From Chloroflexota bacterium (GTDB taxonomy: Bacteria > Chloroflexota > UBA5177 > JANWHV01), in contig JANWHO010000276.1 of NCBI GenBank assembly GCA_025450375.1, positions 1-6,508 of the forward strand: a DNA stretch of 6,508 nt. The letters run 5' to 3'. The position numbers were made by a program, and so were the translations under genes. Positions 1-6,216 of the stretch are shown here, piece after piece; the stretch's first letter is position 1, and each line of letters starts with the position of its first letter. The notes under the pieces are model-generated. The model made no database searches. It had not been told where the DNA came from and worked only from the letters and a program-made list of their open reading frames with translations.

Positions 1-587
1 GTAAGAAAGAGCTCGCTTTCCAGCTCGTCGACGCCGTTCACAATCGACATTTGCGTGCGCACGAACCCGGGAGCCACCGCGTTGACCCGAATGTTTCTCG
101 GCGCCATCTCGATGGCCAGGCTTCGGGTGAGGGCGGAGAGCGCGCCCTTCGCCGCGTCGTAGTGACTACTCCGGTCCTCCGACAGCCAGGCATGAATGCT
201 GGTCACGTGGACGATAGAGCCGCCGCCGTTGGCGATCAGCGCGGGCGCCGCCAGTCGATCGATGAGGGACGCGGCCTCGAAGTTGATGGCGAAGACGCGG
301 CGCCACTCCACGACAGGGCCGGTGAGGAAGTCCGCCGCCTGAAAGACCCCGGCGCACTGGACCAACGCCGCCAGCGGACCGCCAAGGTCCAGCGAGGTAC
401 TCTCGGTGAGAGTGGCCAGGTCCCGCACATGGGGGATCAGCCGTGGGCCAAGCTCCTCGCGGAGGTTACTCAGTCCCGGCTCGTTCCGATCGAGCGCAAT
501 GACCGTCCAGCCCGCGCCGGCCAACAGCCGGGCCGTCGCACGCCCAATCCCGCTTGCCGCCCCCGTAATCAGCACCCGGCCCGTCAT
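1..587 (-). CDS. SDR-family oxidoreductase, C-terminus cut by window edge
   Basis: Classical short-chain dehydrogenase/reductase, an NAD(P)-dependent cytoplasmic enzyme that oxidises an alcohol or reduces a ketone. The first 195 codons are visible and no stop is reached; the family is usually about 250 residues. The Rossmann glycine motif TGAASGIG lies at residues 8-15. Asp33 at the end of the second strand favours NAD over NADP. The catalytic set is Asn102, Ser130, Tyr143 and Lys147 (YDAAK), with the usual spacing, followed by the APG motif at 172-174. The structural NNAG motif is replaced by QCAG (77-80), which is unusual. The ATG start at 587 has a GGGAGGGG ribosome site just upstream and lies 29 bases after the MalG-type permease stop, so it is probably the same operon. 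By context it may oxidise a sugar or a keto-deoxy acid intermediate; the substrate cannot be read from the sequence. Family call is secure, role is inference. Confidence 0.93.
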   Translation of the reverse strand, partial: MTGRVLITGAASGIGRATARLLAGAGWTVIALDRNEPGLSNLREELGPRLIPHVRDLATLTESTSLDLGGPLAALVQCAGVFQAADFLTGPVVEWRRVFAINFEAASLIDRLAAPALIANGGGSIVHVTSIHAWLSEDRSSHYDAAKGALSALTRSLAIEMAPRNIRVNAVAPGFVRTQMSIVNGVDELESELFL

Positions 588-616
588 CTGATCCCCTCCC
601 GCATTGCTGGGATTCC

Positions 617-1477
617 CTACTCCTTCACCGCGCCCGCCGCAAGCCCCTGCACGAAGAACCGCTGCCCGCCCAGGTACAGCGCGACCACCGGTATGGTAGC
701 GATCAAGAGGCCCGCCATGGTCACCGGCACATTGAGATTGTTGTGCGATTGGAAGATGGTGATGCCTACCATGAGCGTTTTCTTGCTGTCGTCCTGCAGA
801 AGCACCAGGGCGATGAGCAGTTCATTCCACGCCCACAGTAAATTCACGATTCCCAGGGTGACCAAGGCCGGCAAGGCCAGGGGCAGCACGATCGAGATGA
901 GAGCCCGAAAATGGCCCGCGCCGTCGATCGAACCGGCTTCGAGCAACTCGCGCGGGATGGTATTGAAGAAACTCGTGAGGAGATAGATGGAGAAGGGCAA
1001 CATCAGCCCGGCGTAGATCACGATCACCCCCGCGTAGGTGTTCACCAGATTGAGGTCGGACATCAATTCGAAGAGGGGAATGAGCATGACAATCGGTGGC
1101 ACCACCATCAGGCTAATCATCAAGGTAAAGCTCACGCCGCGGCCGGGGAACGGCATACGGCTGAACGCATAGGCCGCCAGGACGGCGAGCGCCATCGTGG
1201 TGAACACCGAGACCCCGGCGACCAAGATGCTGTTGGCCAGCCACCGCGGAAAGCCGCTTGTTAAGGCGGTAGCAAAGGCTGCTCCCGACGGAGGGGCAGG
1301 CAGGGACAGCGGGTGGGCCAGATAGTCATTTTGCCCCTTGAAAGCGGCCGTCACCATGGCGTACACGGGCAACAGCGCCAGGGCGGAAGCCAATACCAGA
1401 AGAACCTGGCGAACCACCAGGCCAATCCGCCGTTTGCTTCTCCGCTTGGCCTTCTCGGCTTCCGCCTGCCCGATCAC
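617..1477 (-). CDS. carbohydrate ABC transporter permease, MalG type
   Basis: Inner-membrane subunit of a binding-protein-dependent sugar importer (CUT1-like, MalG/UgpE type). About six hydrophobic segments are visible. Numbered from the upstream ATG they lie near residues 30-52, 91-115, 126-148, 156-180, 211-233 and 262-284. The cytoplasmic EAA loop that docks the ATPase is at 186-212 and reads EAGSIDGAG, with Gly in place of the second Ala, followed by LPLALP. The longest frame begins at ATG 1504 (295 residues), but that ATG has no good Shine-Dalgarno and follows directly after a GC-rich hairpin. The GTG at 1477 has GAGGGAG eight bases upstream, so I prefer it (286 residues). The N-terminus is rich in Lys/Arg (KAKRRSKRR), as expected for a cytoplasmic tail. 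It follows the MalF-type gene and precedes the dehydrogenase by 29 bases. Family call is firm; the transported sugar is unknown. Confidence 0.93.
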   Translation of the reverse strand: MIGQAEAEKAKRRSKRRIGLVVRQVLLVLASALALLPVYAMVTAAFKGQNDYLAHPLSLPAPPSGAAFATALTSGFPRWLANSILVAGVSVFTTMALAVLAAYAFSRMPFPGRGVSFTLMISLMVVPPIVMLIPLFELMSDLNLVNTYAGVIVIYAGLMLPFSIYLLTSFFNTIPRELLEAGSIDGAGHFRALISIVLPLALPALVTLGIVNLLWAWNELLIALVLLQDDSKKTLMVGITIFQSHNNLNVPVTMAGLLIATIPVVALYLGGQRFFVQGLAAGAVKE

Positions 1478-1485
1478 TCGCGGTT

Positions 1486-1492
1486 CTCCCTC
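1486..1492 (-). promoter_or_regulatory. ribosome binding site deciding the GTG start of the MalG-type permease
   Basis: GAGGGAG lies eight bases before the GTG at 1475-1477. The upstream ATG (1502-1504) is preceded by CCACCTCCGC, which does not resemble a Shine-Dalgarno, so the downstream GTG is the better start. This rests on motif and spacing only. Confidence 0.6.
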
Positions 1493-1509
1493 TATTCGTC
1501 TCATGCGGA

Positions 1510-1537
1510 GGTGGGGGCGTGAAGGGCCCGCCCCACC
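1510..1537 (-). other. GC-rich intercistronic hairpin between the two permease genes
   Basis: GGTGGGGGCG (1510-1519) faces CGCCCCACC (1529-1537) across a 9-base loop, giving a 9-bp stem with one bulged base. It lies wholly in the gap after the MalF-type stop (1542-1544). There is no T-run after it on the transcribed strand, so it is not a standard intrinsic terminator. It could stabilise the upstream message or reduce expression of the downstream permease, as intercistronic hairpins do in other sugar transport operons. Function is inference. Confidence 0.45.
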
Positions 1538-1541
1538 CAGC

Positions 1542-2465
1542 CTATGCGTGCAGTTCCACCCGTCGTACGCGGAAGTTCACGAACATTAGGATCACGGTCC
1601 CGACAAACAAGACGGCCGATGCCGCCGCCGCCAGATTAAGATTGTTGGTCCCGTAGCCGAATGCATTCTTATAGATGTAGAGCTCGGTTACCAGCGTGCT
1701 AGTGCCGGGGCCACCGGTGCCGCTGGAAATCACGTAGACATAGGCGAAGACCCAACTCAGCATGGTGATGCTTTCCACCACGGCATAGAACTCGATCATG
1801 TTGCGCAATTGGGGCAGGGTAATATGCCAGTGCATGCGCCACCAGCCCGCGCCATCCACGCGGGCGGCCTCCCACAACTCATTGGGCAGCGACAGGGTGC
1901 GCGCATAGAAGAGCATGATCCCGAAGCCCAGCTCTTTCCATACGATCACGCCCATCAGCGACGGTAGCGCCCAGGTTTCGCTTCCCAGCCAGTCCTGAGC
2001 CAGAAAGCCGAGACCAATCGCGCGCAGGACGGTGTTCAGTCCGCCGTTGAGTTGCAGGAGATAGTTGAACAGCACGCTTACTACCGGCACCGCGAGCACG
2101 TATGGGAGGAAGAGCACGGTGGCGTACAGCCGGCGCCCCCGAGTCGTCTCGTGCAGCAATATCGCGAAGAAGATCGACAGCACGACGAGTACGGGAACAC
2201 AGATCAACAGCAGGAGGTTATGGGTGACGGCGGTGATAAAGTCGCTGTCGGTCAGTACGAATTGATAGTTCGACCAGCCGACATCAGTGGTGATCCCGCC
2301 ATAGCTTTGCTGGGTACTCTCCCGAACCAGGCGGACCAGTGGGTACGCGAAGATGAGGACGATGGCGGCCACCGCGGGCAACAGGTAGGGCACGGGCCGG
2401 AGACAGGCGCCAATTCGCCGCGCCGTGCTCTTGGGCCGCCGCTCGACCGCCATCGGGGCATTCAT
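1542..2465 (-). CDS. carbohydrate ABC transporter permease, MalF type
   Basis: Inner-membrane subunit that pairs with the MalG-type permease to form the channel of a sugar importer (CUT1-like, MalF/UgpA type). The 307-residue length is typical for the short MalF-like proteins without the large periplasmic insert of E. coli MalF. A basic N-terminal tail is followed by hydrophobic segments near residues 25-45, 82-104, 115-137, 167-188, 223-247 and 279-298. The EAA loop at 196-222 is canonical: EAARVDGAG with LPQL at its end. The ATG is six bases after the stop of the binding-protein gene. AAGGGG just before and overlapping that stop serves as the ribosome site, implying tight co-translation with the binding protein. 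Family call is firm; substrate is unknown. Confidence 0.95.
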   Translation of the reverse strand: MNAPMAVERRPKSTARRIGACLRPVPYLLPAVAAIVLIFAYPLVRLVRESTQQSYGGITTDVGWSNYQFVLTDSDFITAVTHNLLLLICVPVLVVLSIFFAILLHETTRGRRLYATVLFLPYVLAVPVVSVLFNYLLQLNGGLNTVLRAIGLGFLAQDWLGSETWALPSLMGVIVWKELGFGIMLFYARTLSLPNELWEAARVDGAGWWRMHWHITLPQLRNMIEFYAVVESITMLSWVFAYVYVISSGTGGPGTSTLVTELYIYKNAFGYGTNNLNLAAAASAVLFVGTVILMFVNFRVRRVELHA

Positions 2466-2471
2466 CGTCTC

Positions 2472-3806
2472 TTACCCCTTGTTCGCCCAGTTCTGGAAGG
2501 CCGCGACCTCGCCCGGGGCGGTGCGATGCCACTTGTTAAGTACGCTTGCTTGCAAGGAGATGATGCTGTTCACCTTGTCGCCCGCGAAGAGTTTCTGGGT
2601 GCCGGCGAAGTTGCCATCGCTGTCCAGTGCGACCGGAATGAAGTTCTCCAGATAGGGGCCGCCCTGCCTGACCATCCAATTGAAGATCAGCTTCTGCTGG
2701 GGCAGCGTAATCATGCTCTGGGGGAACCGGTCGTCCGCCGGAATGGAGCCGGTTTCGCGGTAGAAGGCCACCATCCGTTCTGGTGTATGCATGTACATGA
2801 TAAACTGGGCAGCTTCTTGCTTATGCCGCGAGAAGACCGGGATGGCCAGGGTCTGCGACGTGCTGCCGAAGGTATTGGCCAGCTTGCCGGCGCCATACAC
2901 GGGCATGCGCATGACGCCTACCTTATTGATGCCGACCTGTTTGACGAACTTACGAATATCGGAACCCGCAACGTTCGTCATGGCCGCCTTGCCCTGCACG
3001 AACAGGTTCTGGGCCTGATATAACTGTAGTGAGTTAATGTCGTTGTTCCAATAGCCCTTGTCGCGCATCTCGGCCAGCTTTAACCACCACTCGCTGTACT
3101 TGGGCGAGGTGATATCGGCCTTGCCGATCGCGGCATCCATCATCTGTTTGGCACTGTCCAGATTCTGCCCGCCGAGCAAGGCAAAGAGCCAGCCCCCGTA
3201 GAAGCCGTCCTGCAAGCCGCCAGCGATCGGGATAACGCCAGTTTTCTTGAGCTTGGCGCAAGCCGCCATGAATTGATCCCAGGTGCGGGGTGGGTTATTC
3301 GGATCGAGGCCGGCCTTCTTGAAGTTGTCTTTGTTATAGAGCAGGGGGAAGGACGGCTGTGTATACCAAGGGGCGCTCCATATCTTGCCGTTGTAGGTAT
3401 CCTCGGCCGTATTCAGATAGTGCTTGAGTTCACTAGCCGGGATATAATCGCTTATCGGAGCCAGATAGCCGGGCCACGCCTCGGCCAGCGAGTTGATGCC
3501 ACCCCACAGGTACTGAATATCGGGGCCGCGATGGGCCTTGGCAGCGGTCTCGAAGGAGGGCACCAGGCCGTTGGTCGTCTGCAGCACGGCGTTGATCACG
3601 ATATTCGGATGAGCCTTTTCGTAGAGACGAATGGTTTCATTCATCCACCCCTGGGCGCCCTGCGCTTCCTGCTCTCCCCACCACCACATGGTGAGCGTGG
3701 TTTTGTCGGCGGCGCGGGATACTTGCATGGGCGCCGCTTCCAAAGCGGGCACGCCTGCCAAAAGGAGCGCGGCGGTCCGTAGCGATTGTCTGCGCGATAA
3801 TAACAT
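2472..3806 (-). CDS. ABC transporter sugar-binding protein (family 1)
   Basis: Extracytoplasmic solute-binding protein that captures a carbohydrate and delivers it to the two permeases encoded next. At 444 residues it has the usual length. The mature part starts near residue 35 with TLTMWWWGEQE. A typical family 1 stretch follows at about 138-180 (NGKIWSAPWY, then YNKDNFKKAGLDP and TWDQF). The wealth of Trp and Tyr, including WWW at 41-43, suits stacking against sugar rings. The signal peptide reads SRRQSLR at 4-10 and then a hydrophobic stretch (TAALLLAGVPALEA). This resembles a twin-arginine (Tat) motif, though Ser replaces the usual Phe. There is no lipobox cysteine, so it is probably soluble in the periplasm or otherwise non-lipidated. 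The ATG at 3806 has GAGGGAGG just upstream. It follows the enolase-superfamily gene by 65 bases. Sugar specificity cannot be predicted. Confidence 0.95.
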   Translation of the reverse strand: MLLSRRQSLRTAALLLAGVPALEAAPMQVSRAADKTTLTMWWWGEQEAQGAQGWMNETIRLYEKAHPNIVINAVLQTTNGLVPSFETAAKAHRGPDIQYLWGGINSLAEAWPGYLAPISDYIPASELKHYLNTAEDTYNGKIWSAPWYTQPSFPLLYNKDNFKKAGLDPNNPPRTWDQFMAACAKLKKTGVIPIAGGLQDGFYGGWLFALLGGQNLDSAKQMMDAAIGKADITSPKYSEWWLKLAEMRDKGYWNNDINSLQLYQAQNLFVQGKAAMTNVAGSDIRKFVKQVGINKVGVMRMPVYGAGKLANTFGSTSQTLAIPVFSRHKQEAAQFIMYMHTPERMVAFYRETGSIPADDRFPQSMITLPQQKLIFNWMVRQGGPYLENFIPVALDSDGNFAGTQKLFAGDKVNSIISLQASVLNKWHRTAPGEVAAFQNWANKG

Positions 3807-3871
3807 GATCGGCCTCCCTCGATCTTACTTTCGACTTGGATAAGGCCACCTCGGCAATAGTCTCTCGTCTC

Positions 3872-4999
3872 TTAGGTCACGCGGTAACGTGCCACCGTCT
3901 CTTCGTTGAGCACCACCCCCAATCCTGGAGCCGACGGGATCGCCACCATCCCGTCCGGCTCGAGCACATCCAGAAAATCAATGCTGGTGAGAGTGCGCGC
4001 CAGCGGACCGCCATGGACCGTCAACTCGCACAGGTCGCCATGGGGCAGAGTGGCGGCCAGATGCAGAGACGCTGCTTGCAGAATGCCGGTCTTAAAGGCG
4101 TGGGGAACCAGCCGCACATGGAGTTCCCCGATCAGATCGCCGATGCGCCGGCACTCCGTAAAGCCGCCCGCCCGCGACACGTCGGGCTGAATGATGTCGA
4201 CGTGCCCCTCCTCGATCAGCCTGCGAAAAGCGCGGACTCCCGACTCCTCTTCTCCCGTAGCGATGGATACCTCCACGAGGTCGGACAGCCGGGCATAGCC
4301 CGCCAGATCGTCGGGTGGGAGCGGCTCCTCCAGCCAGAATAGATGATACGGCTCCCACCGCCGGCAGACCCGGACGGCACTCTTCACGGTATAGGCCCAT
4401 CCGGCATCGATCAGGAGTAACCGATTTGGGCCGATCGCCTCGCGCGCGGCGGCGATCAGCTCTACGTCCAGCCCTTCATCCCGCCCCAGCGGACCCCAGC
4501 CGAACTTGACGGCGGTAAACCCACGCCGAATCAGCGGCGCGACAAGGGGAGCGATCTGATCCGGCCGCTCTGGCATCAACAGGCTTGCATAGACTCGTAC
4601 CCGCTCGCGGTGGCAACCGCCAAGCATACTCCATACTGGGCGCCCGCTTGCCTGACCGATCAGGTCCCACAGGGCGATGTCGACCGCGCTCAGGGCCTGC
4701 AAGGCCGCGCCTTGCCTGCCGTAATAGATGGAGGCGTGATACATGTCGTACCAGAGGCGAACCACATCGAAAGGATCCCGGCCGATCAATACCTCGCGCA
4801 GTCCGCGGGCGATCAGGTGGCTAATCGGGGCCAGTACGACGGCCCGAGCCACCTCGGGTGACGTATCGGCCTCGCCAATCCCGATCAGCCCCTCATCGGT
4901 ATACACGCGGACCAGCAAGGTATCTTGCGTACCATCGCAATCCTCGGGACGCAAGTCCGGTACACGCAAAACGATCGGCTCGACCTCGGTGATTCGCAT
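3872..4999 (-). CDS. mandelate racemase/muconate lactonizing enzyme-like protein, probable acid-sugar dehydratase
   Basis: Cytoplasmic enolase-superfamily enzyme, 375 residues from the chosen start. These enzymes remove a proton next to a carboxylate held by Mg2+; most transport-linked members dehydrate sugar acids. The N-terminal cap covers about 1-120, then the barrel. Metal ligands are Asp198 (LLLIDAG), Glu224 (FWLEEP) and Glu250 (ATGEE). The Asp273/His300 dyad (IQPDVSRAGG and VPHAF) follows. The spacings 26, 26, 23 and 27 equal those of mandelate racemase. Glu325 matches the electrophilic Glu317 of that enzyme. The KxK motif is incomplete: Lys165 is present (AVKFGWGP) but the second Lys is Gly167. 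The His-Asp pair is therefore the likely base, and a racemase using two bases is unlikely. An ATG seven codons upstream (5020) lies before the GGAGGGAGG ribosome site, so 4999 is preferred. It sits between the regulator (56 bases) and the transporter genes. Dehydratase activity is inference; substrate unknown. Confidence 0.92.
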   Translation of the reverse strand: MRITEVEPIVLRVPDLRPEDCDGTQDTLLVRVYTDEGLIGIGEADTSPEVARAVVLAPISHLIARGLREVLIGRDPFDVVRLWYDMYHASIYYGRQGAALQALSAVDIALWDLIGQASGRPVWSMLGGCHRERVRVYASLLMPERPDQIAPLVAPLIRRGFTAVKFGWGPLGRDEGLDVELIAAAREAIGPNRLLLIDAGWAYTVKSAVRVCRRWEPYHLFWLEEPLPPDDLAGYARLSDLVEVSIATGEEESGVRAFRRLIEEGHVDIIQPDVSRAGGFTECRRIGDLIGELHVRLVPHAFKTGILQAASLHLAATLPHGDLCELTVHGGPLARTLTSIDFLDVLEPDGMVAIPSAPGLGVVLNEETVARYRVT

Positions 5000-5003
5000 T
5001 CTT

Positions 5004-5012
5004 CCTCCCTCC
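5004..5012 (-). promoter_or_regulatory. ribosome binding site deciding the start of the enolase-superfamily gene
   Basis: GGAGGGAGG contains two overlapping GGAGG cores, four and eight bases before the ATG at 4997-4999. The alternative ATG at 5018-5020 lies upstream of this site and has no comparable purine run before it, so the shorter protein is favoured. Confidence 0.75.
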
Positions 5013-5055
5013 GGCGCCATTCAGCGCGTGACCGCCCAGTGCTTGCCCAGCGGCC

Positions 5056-5796
5056 TTAGCGTGCGGCCCCATGCGTCTTGCGCGATGCCTCGCTCTTCTC
5101 CTCGGCCGGATTCGCGCGCCCGGTGACTTCCAACCTGCTTGTCTCCATGTGCGCTCGCATGGCGAGTCGGGCCGCCGATGGATCACCGGCTACGATGGCG
5201 TCGCGGATATTCCGGTGTTCGGCCAGGGCACGGGAAGTGGCGGCGGGGAAAGACGTGCCGCGGAACATACCGGCGAGGATGGGGGCCAGCATCGGTTGCA
5301 GGAGGATCCAGAGCGCCGGGTTGCCGGCCCCCGTGGCAAGGGCGCGATGAAACGCCATATCGGCATCGACATTGGCCACCGGATCGTGCAATGATTCCGC
5401 CATATCGGCCAGCGCGGCGTCAAGTAATTGGATCGCCTCCTCGTCACGGCGGAGCGCCGCGAGGGCGCTCATTTCAACCTCAATCATGGCGCGCGCCTCG
5501 ACTATATGCGGCAGGTCGACCCTTCCGCTCCGGATCAGAGCGCCAAAGGGTTCCTCGATCCGCCACTGGTCGGGGGGAGTGACGAACGATCCCACGCCGT
5601 GACGGATTTCGACGAGGCCGGTCACGCTGAGCGAATTGAGCGCCTCGCGAACGACCACCGAGCTCACCCCGAAGCGCTGGGCCAGCTGGCGCTCGGGAGG
5701 CAGGGCTTGGCCGGCGGCGATCTCACCCTCCACAATCAGCTCACGGAGGTGCTGGGCAACCTGTTCACTCAAGCGCTGCCGCACGACCAGCGCCAT
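5056..5796 (-). CDS. GntR-family transcriptional regulator, FadR subfamily with FCD domain
   Basis: DNA-binding repressor or activator, probably controlling this operon and itself. It is 246 residues from the ATG at 5796. Numbered from there, the N-terminal winged helix-turn-helix covers about 3-73, with the GntR signature AGQALPPERQLAQRFGVS and VVVREALNSL, then the wing GLVEIRHGVGSFV. The C-terminal all-helical FCD ligand domain covers about 95-225. It has the expected metal-binding residues Asp146 and His150 (DMAFH), His194 (EHRNI) and His216 (MRAHM). In this family the metal usually helps hold a carboxylate ligand, which fits an acid-sugar inducer. The frame can start at a GTG 15 bases upstream (5811), but that codon overlaps the GGGGAG ribosome site seven bases before the ATG. 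It is the first gene after a clear promoter and palindrome (5825-5873) and 56 bases before the enolase-superfamily gene. Family is firm; target and inducer are inference. Confidence 0.94.
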   Translation of the reverse strand: MALVVRQRLSEQVAQHLRELIVEGEIAAGQALPPERQLAQRFGVSSVVVREALNSLSVTGLVEIRHGVGSFVTPPDQWRIEEPFGALIRSGRVDLPHIVEARAMIEVEMSALAALRRDEEAIQLLDAALADMAESLHDPVANVDADMAFHRALATGAGNPALWILLQPMLAPILAGMFRGTSFPAATSRALAEHRNIRDAIVAGDPSAARLAMRAHMETSRLEVTGRANPAEEKSEASRKTHGAAR

Positions 5797-5803
5797 ATGC
5801 CCA

Positions 5804-5809
5804 CTCCCC
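5804..5809 (-). promoter_or_regulatory. ribosome binding site deciding the ATG start of the GntR regulator
   Basis: GGGGAG lies seven bases before the ATG at 5794-5796. The alternative in-frame GTG (5809-5811) shares a base with this site, and the residues it would add (GSGH) do not resemble a regulator N-terminus. Confidence 0.65.
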
Positions 5810-5824
5810 ACTTACTCGTTGAGT

Positions 5825-5841
5825 TGGTGATCACATCACCA
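5825..5841. promoter_or_regulatory. probable operator palindrome for the GntR regulator
   Basis: TGGTGATCACATCACCA is an inverted repeat with perfect 7-bp arms around a 3-base centre. Its outer TGGT/ACCA ends resemble operators of the FadR subfamily, although the spacing is wider than the short TNGTNNNACNA pattern. It begins four bases downstream of the -10 box and covers the predicted transcription start, about 30 bases before the regulator ATG. A repressor bound here would block initiation, so autorepression of the whole operon is the simplest reading. The symmetry is seen directly; binding is inference. Confidence 0.65.
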
Positions 5842-5844
5842 CAT

Positions 5845-5873
5845 ATCATAGATCCGGATGCCTCGCGGGTCAA
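5845..5873 (-). promoter_or_regulatory. sigma70-type promoter of the operon
   Basis: On the minus strand TTGACC (5868-5873) and TATGAT (5845-5850) are separated by exactly 17 bases. Each box matches the bacterial consensus at five of six positions. Transcription would start near 5838, leaving a leader of about 40 bases before the regulator ATG. It is the best promoter match I found between genes in the window, and it precedes the first gene of the co-directional run. Confidence 0.7.
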
Positions 5874-5904
5874 CCGGATCCGATGGGTGGTGGGAGAATG
5901 CTCC

Positions 5905-6216
5905 TTATGAGGTCATGGTGGAGGGATAACGTTCGGGCGTGGTATAGAGGTCGCCGATCACCCGCGCACTCCCCAGCCAAGCGATCTTGGTGTCCGTGCC
6001 GAAGGGACTGTAGCCCGTCCCAGCTTGTTGCGCCATCTGGTCACCACGGCGGTGATCCCTTCGGCCTGTATGATGTCCCACGGATAAACTCCGCGTCGCC
6101 CTTGACTCCATGCACTGGCTGATCCAGACCGGCTGGATTGAGCGGACGCCTGATCGAGACGATTTTAGCTTTTCGTACGACACGAGGGCCAGCGGCAGGG
6201 CTCCCTCGCTTCTGTC
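5905..6216 (-). pseudogene. interval without an intact gene; possible frame-shifted gene remnant, unrecognised
   Basis: About 310 bases between the isomerase stop and the operon promoter hold no convincing intact gene. One open frame (5905-6183, GTG start) would encode 92 residues, but it has no clear ribosome site and only its last 37 codons (from 6015) have the GC-rich third positions of the neighbours. Two other minus-strand frames are coding-like just before that. HGVKGDAEFIR lies at about 6080-6112 and DIIQAEGITAVVTRWRNKLG at 6018-6077. Joined with GYSPFGTDTKIAWLG from 6015, they read as one protein if a base is missing near 6113, 6078 and 6016. This suggests a gene broken by several small deletions, or uncorrected sequence errors near G-runs. 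I do not recognise the family. It may instead be non-coding. Confidence 0.3.
6183..6208 (-). terminator. hairpin just after the isomerase gene, possible terminator without T-run
   Basis: On the minus strand CGAGGG (6203-6208) pairs perfectly with CCCTCG (6183-6188) across a 14-base loop that can itself pair in part. It begins eight bases after the isomerase stop. No T-run follows, so it does not meet the usual intrinsic terminator pattern. It may stabilise the 3' end or assist termination. Evidence is weak. Confidence 0.25.

Noticed and set aside
51..986. Long plus-strand open frame of 311 codons
   Set aside because: It lies antisense to the dehydrogenase and MalG-type permease, both of which have clear family motifs. 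Its translation is rich in Arg, Gly and Pro without recognisable domains, as expected for a shadow frame in GC-rich DNA.
2466..2474. TAAGAGACG, read on the minus strand, occurs here and again at 3866-3874, both times at a stop codon
   Set aside because: Nine bases shared twice in 6.5 kb, each including a stop codon and purine-rich intergenic bases, is easily due to chance and there is no further similarity around them.
2052..3023. Long plus-strand open frame of 323 codons
   Set aside because: It is antisense to the MalF-type permease and the binding protein. It shows no domain, and its low-stop pattern follows from the codon use of the genes beneath it.
3807..3871. Possible internal promoter before the binding-protein gene
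   Set aside because: A weak TAAGAT can be seen, but the only -35-like TTGCCG is about 24 bases away, too far. The 65-base gap is compatible with read-through from the upstream gene.
3836..4342. Plus-strand open frame of 168 codons opposite the enolase-superfamily gene
   Set aside because: The opposite strand encodes a protein with all expected active-site residues at exact spacing; the plus-strand translation has no recognisable feature.
6041..6056. TCACC-acggc-GGTGAT inverted repeat, sharing the GGTGAT half-site of the operator
   Set aside because: The half-sites are in the opposite arrangement to the operator, the arms are only 5 bp, and it lies about 200 bases from the promoter. Chance is the simpler explanation.
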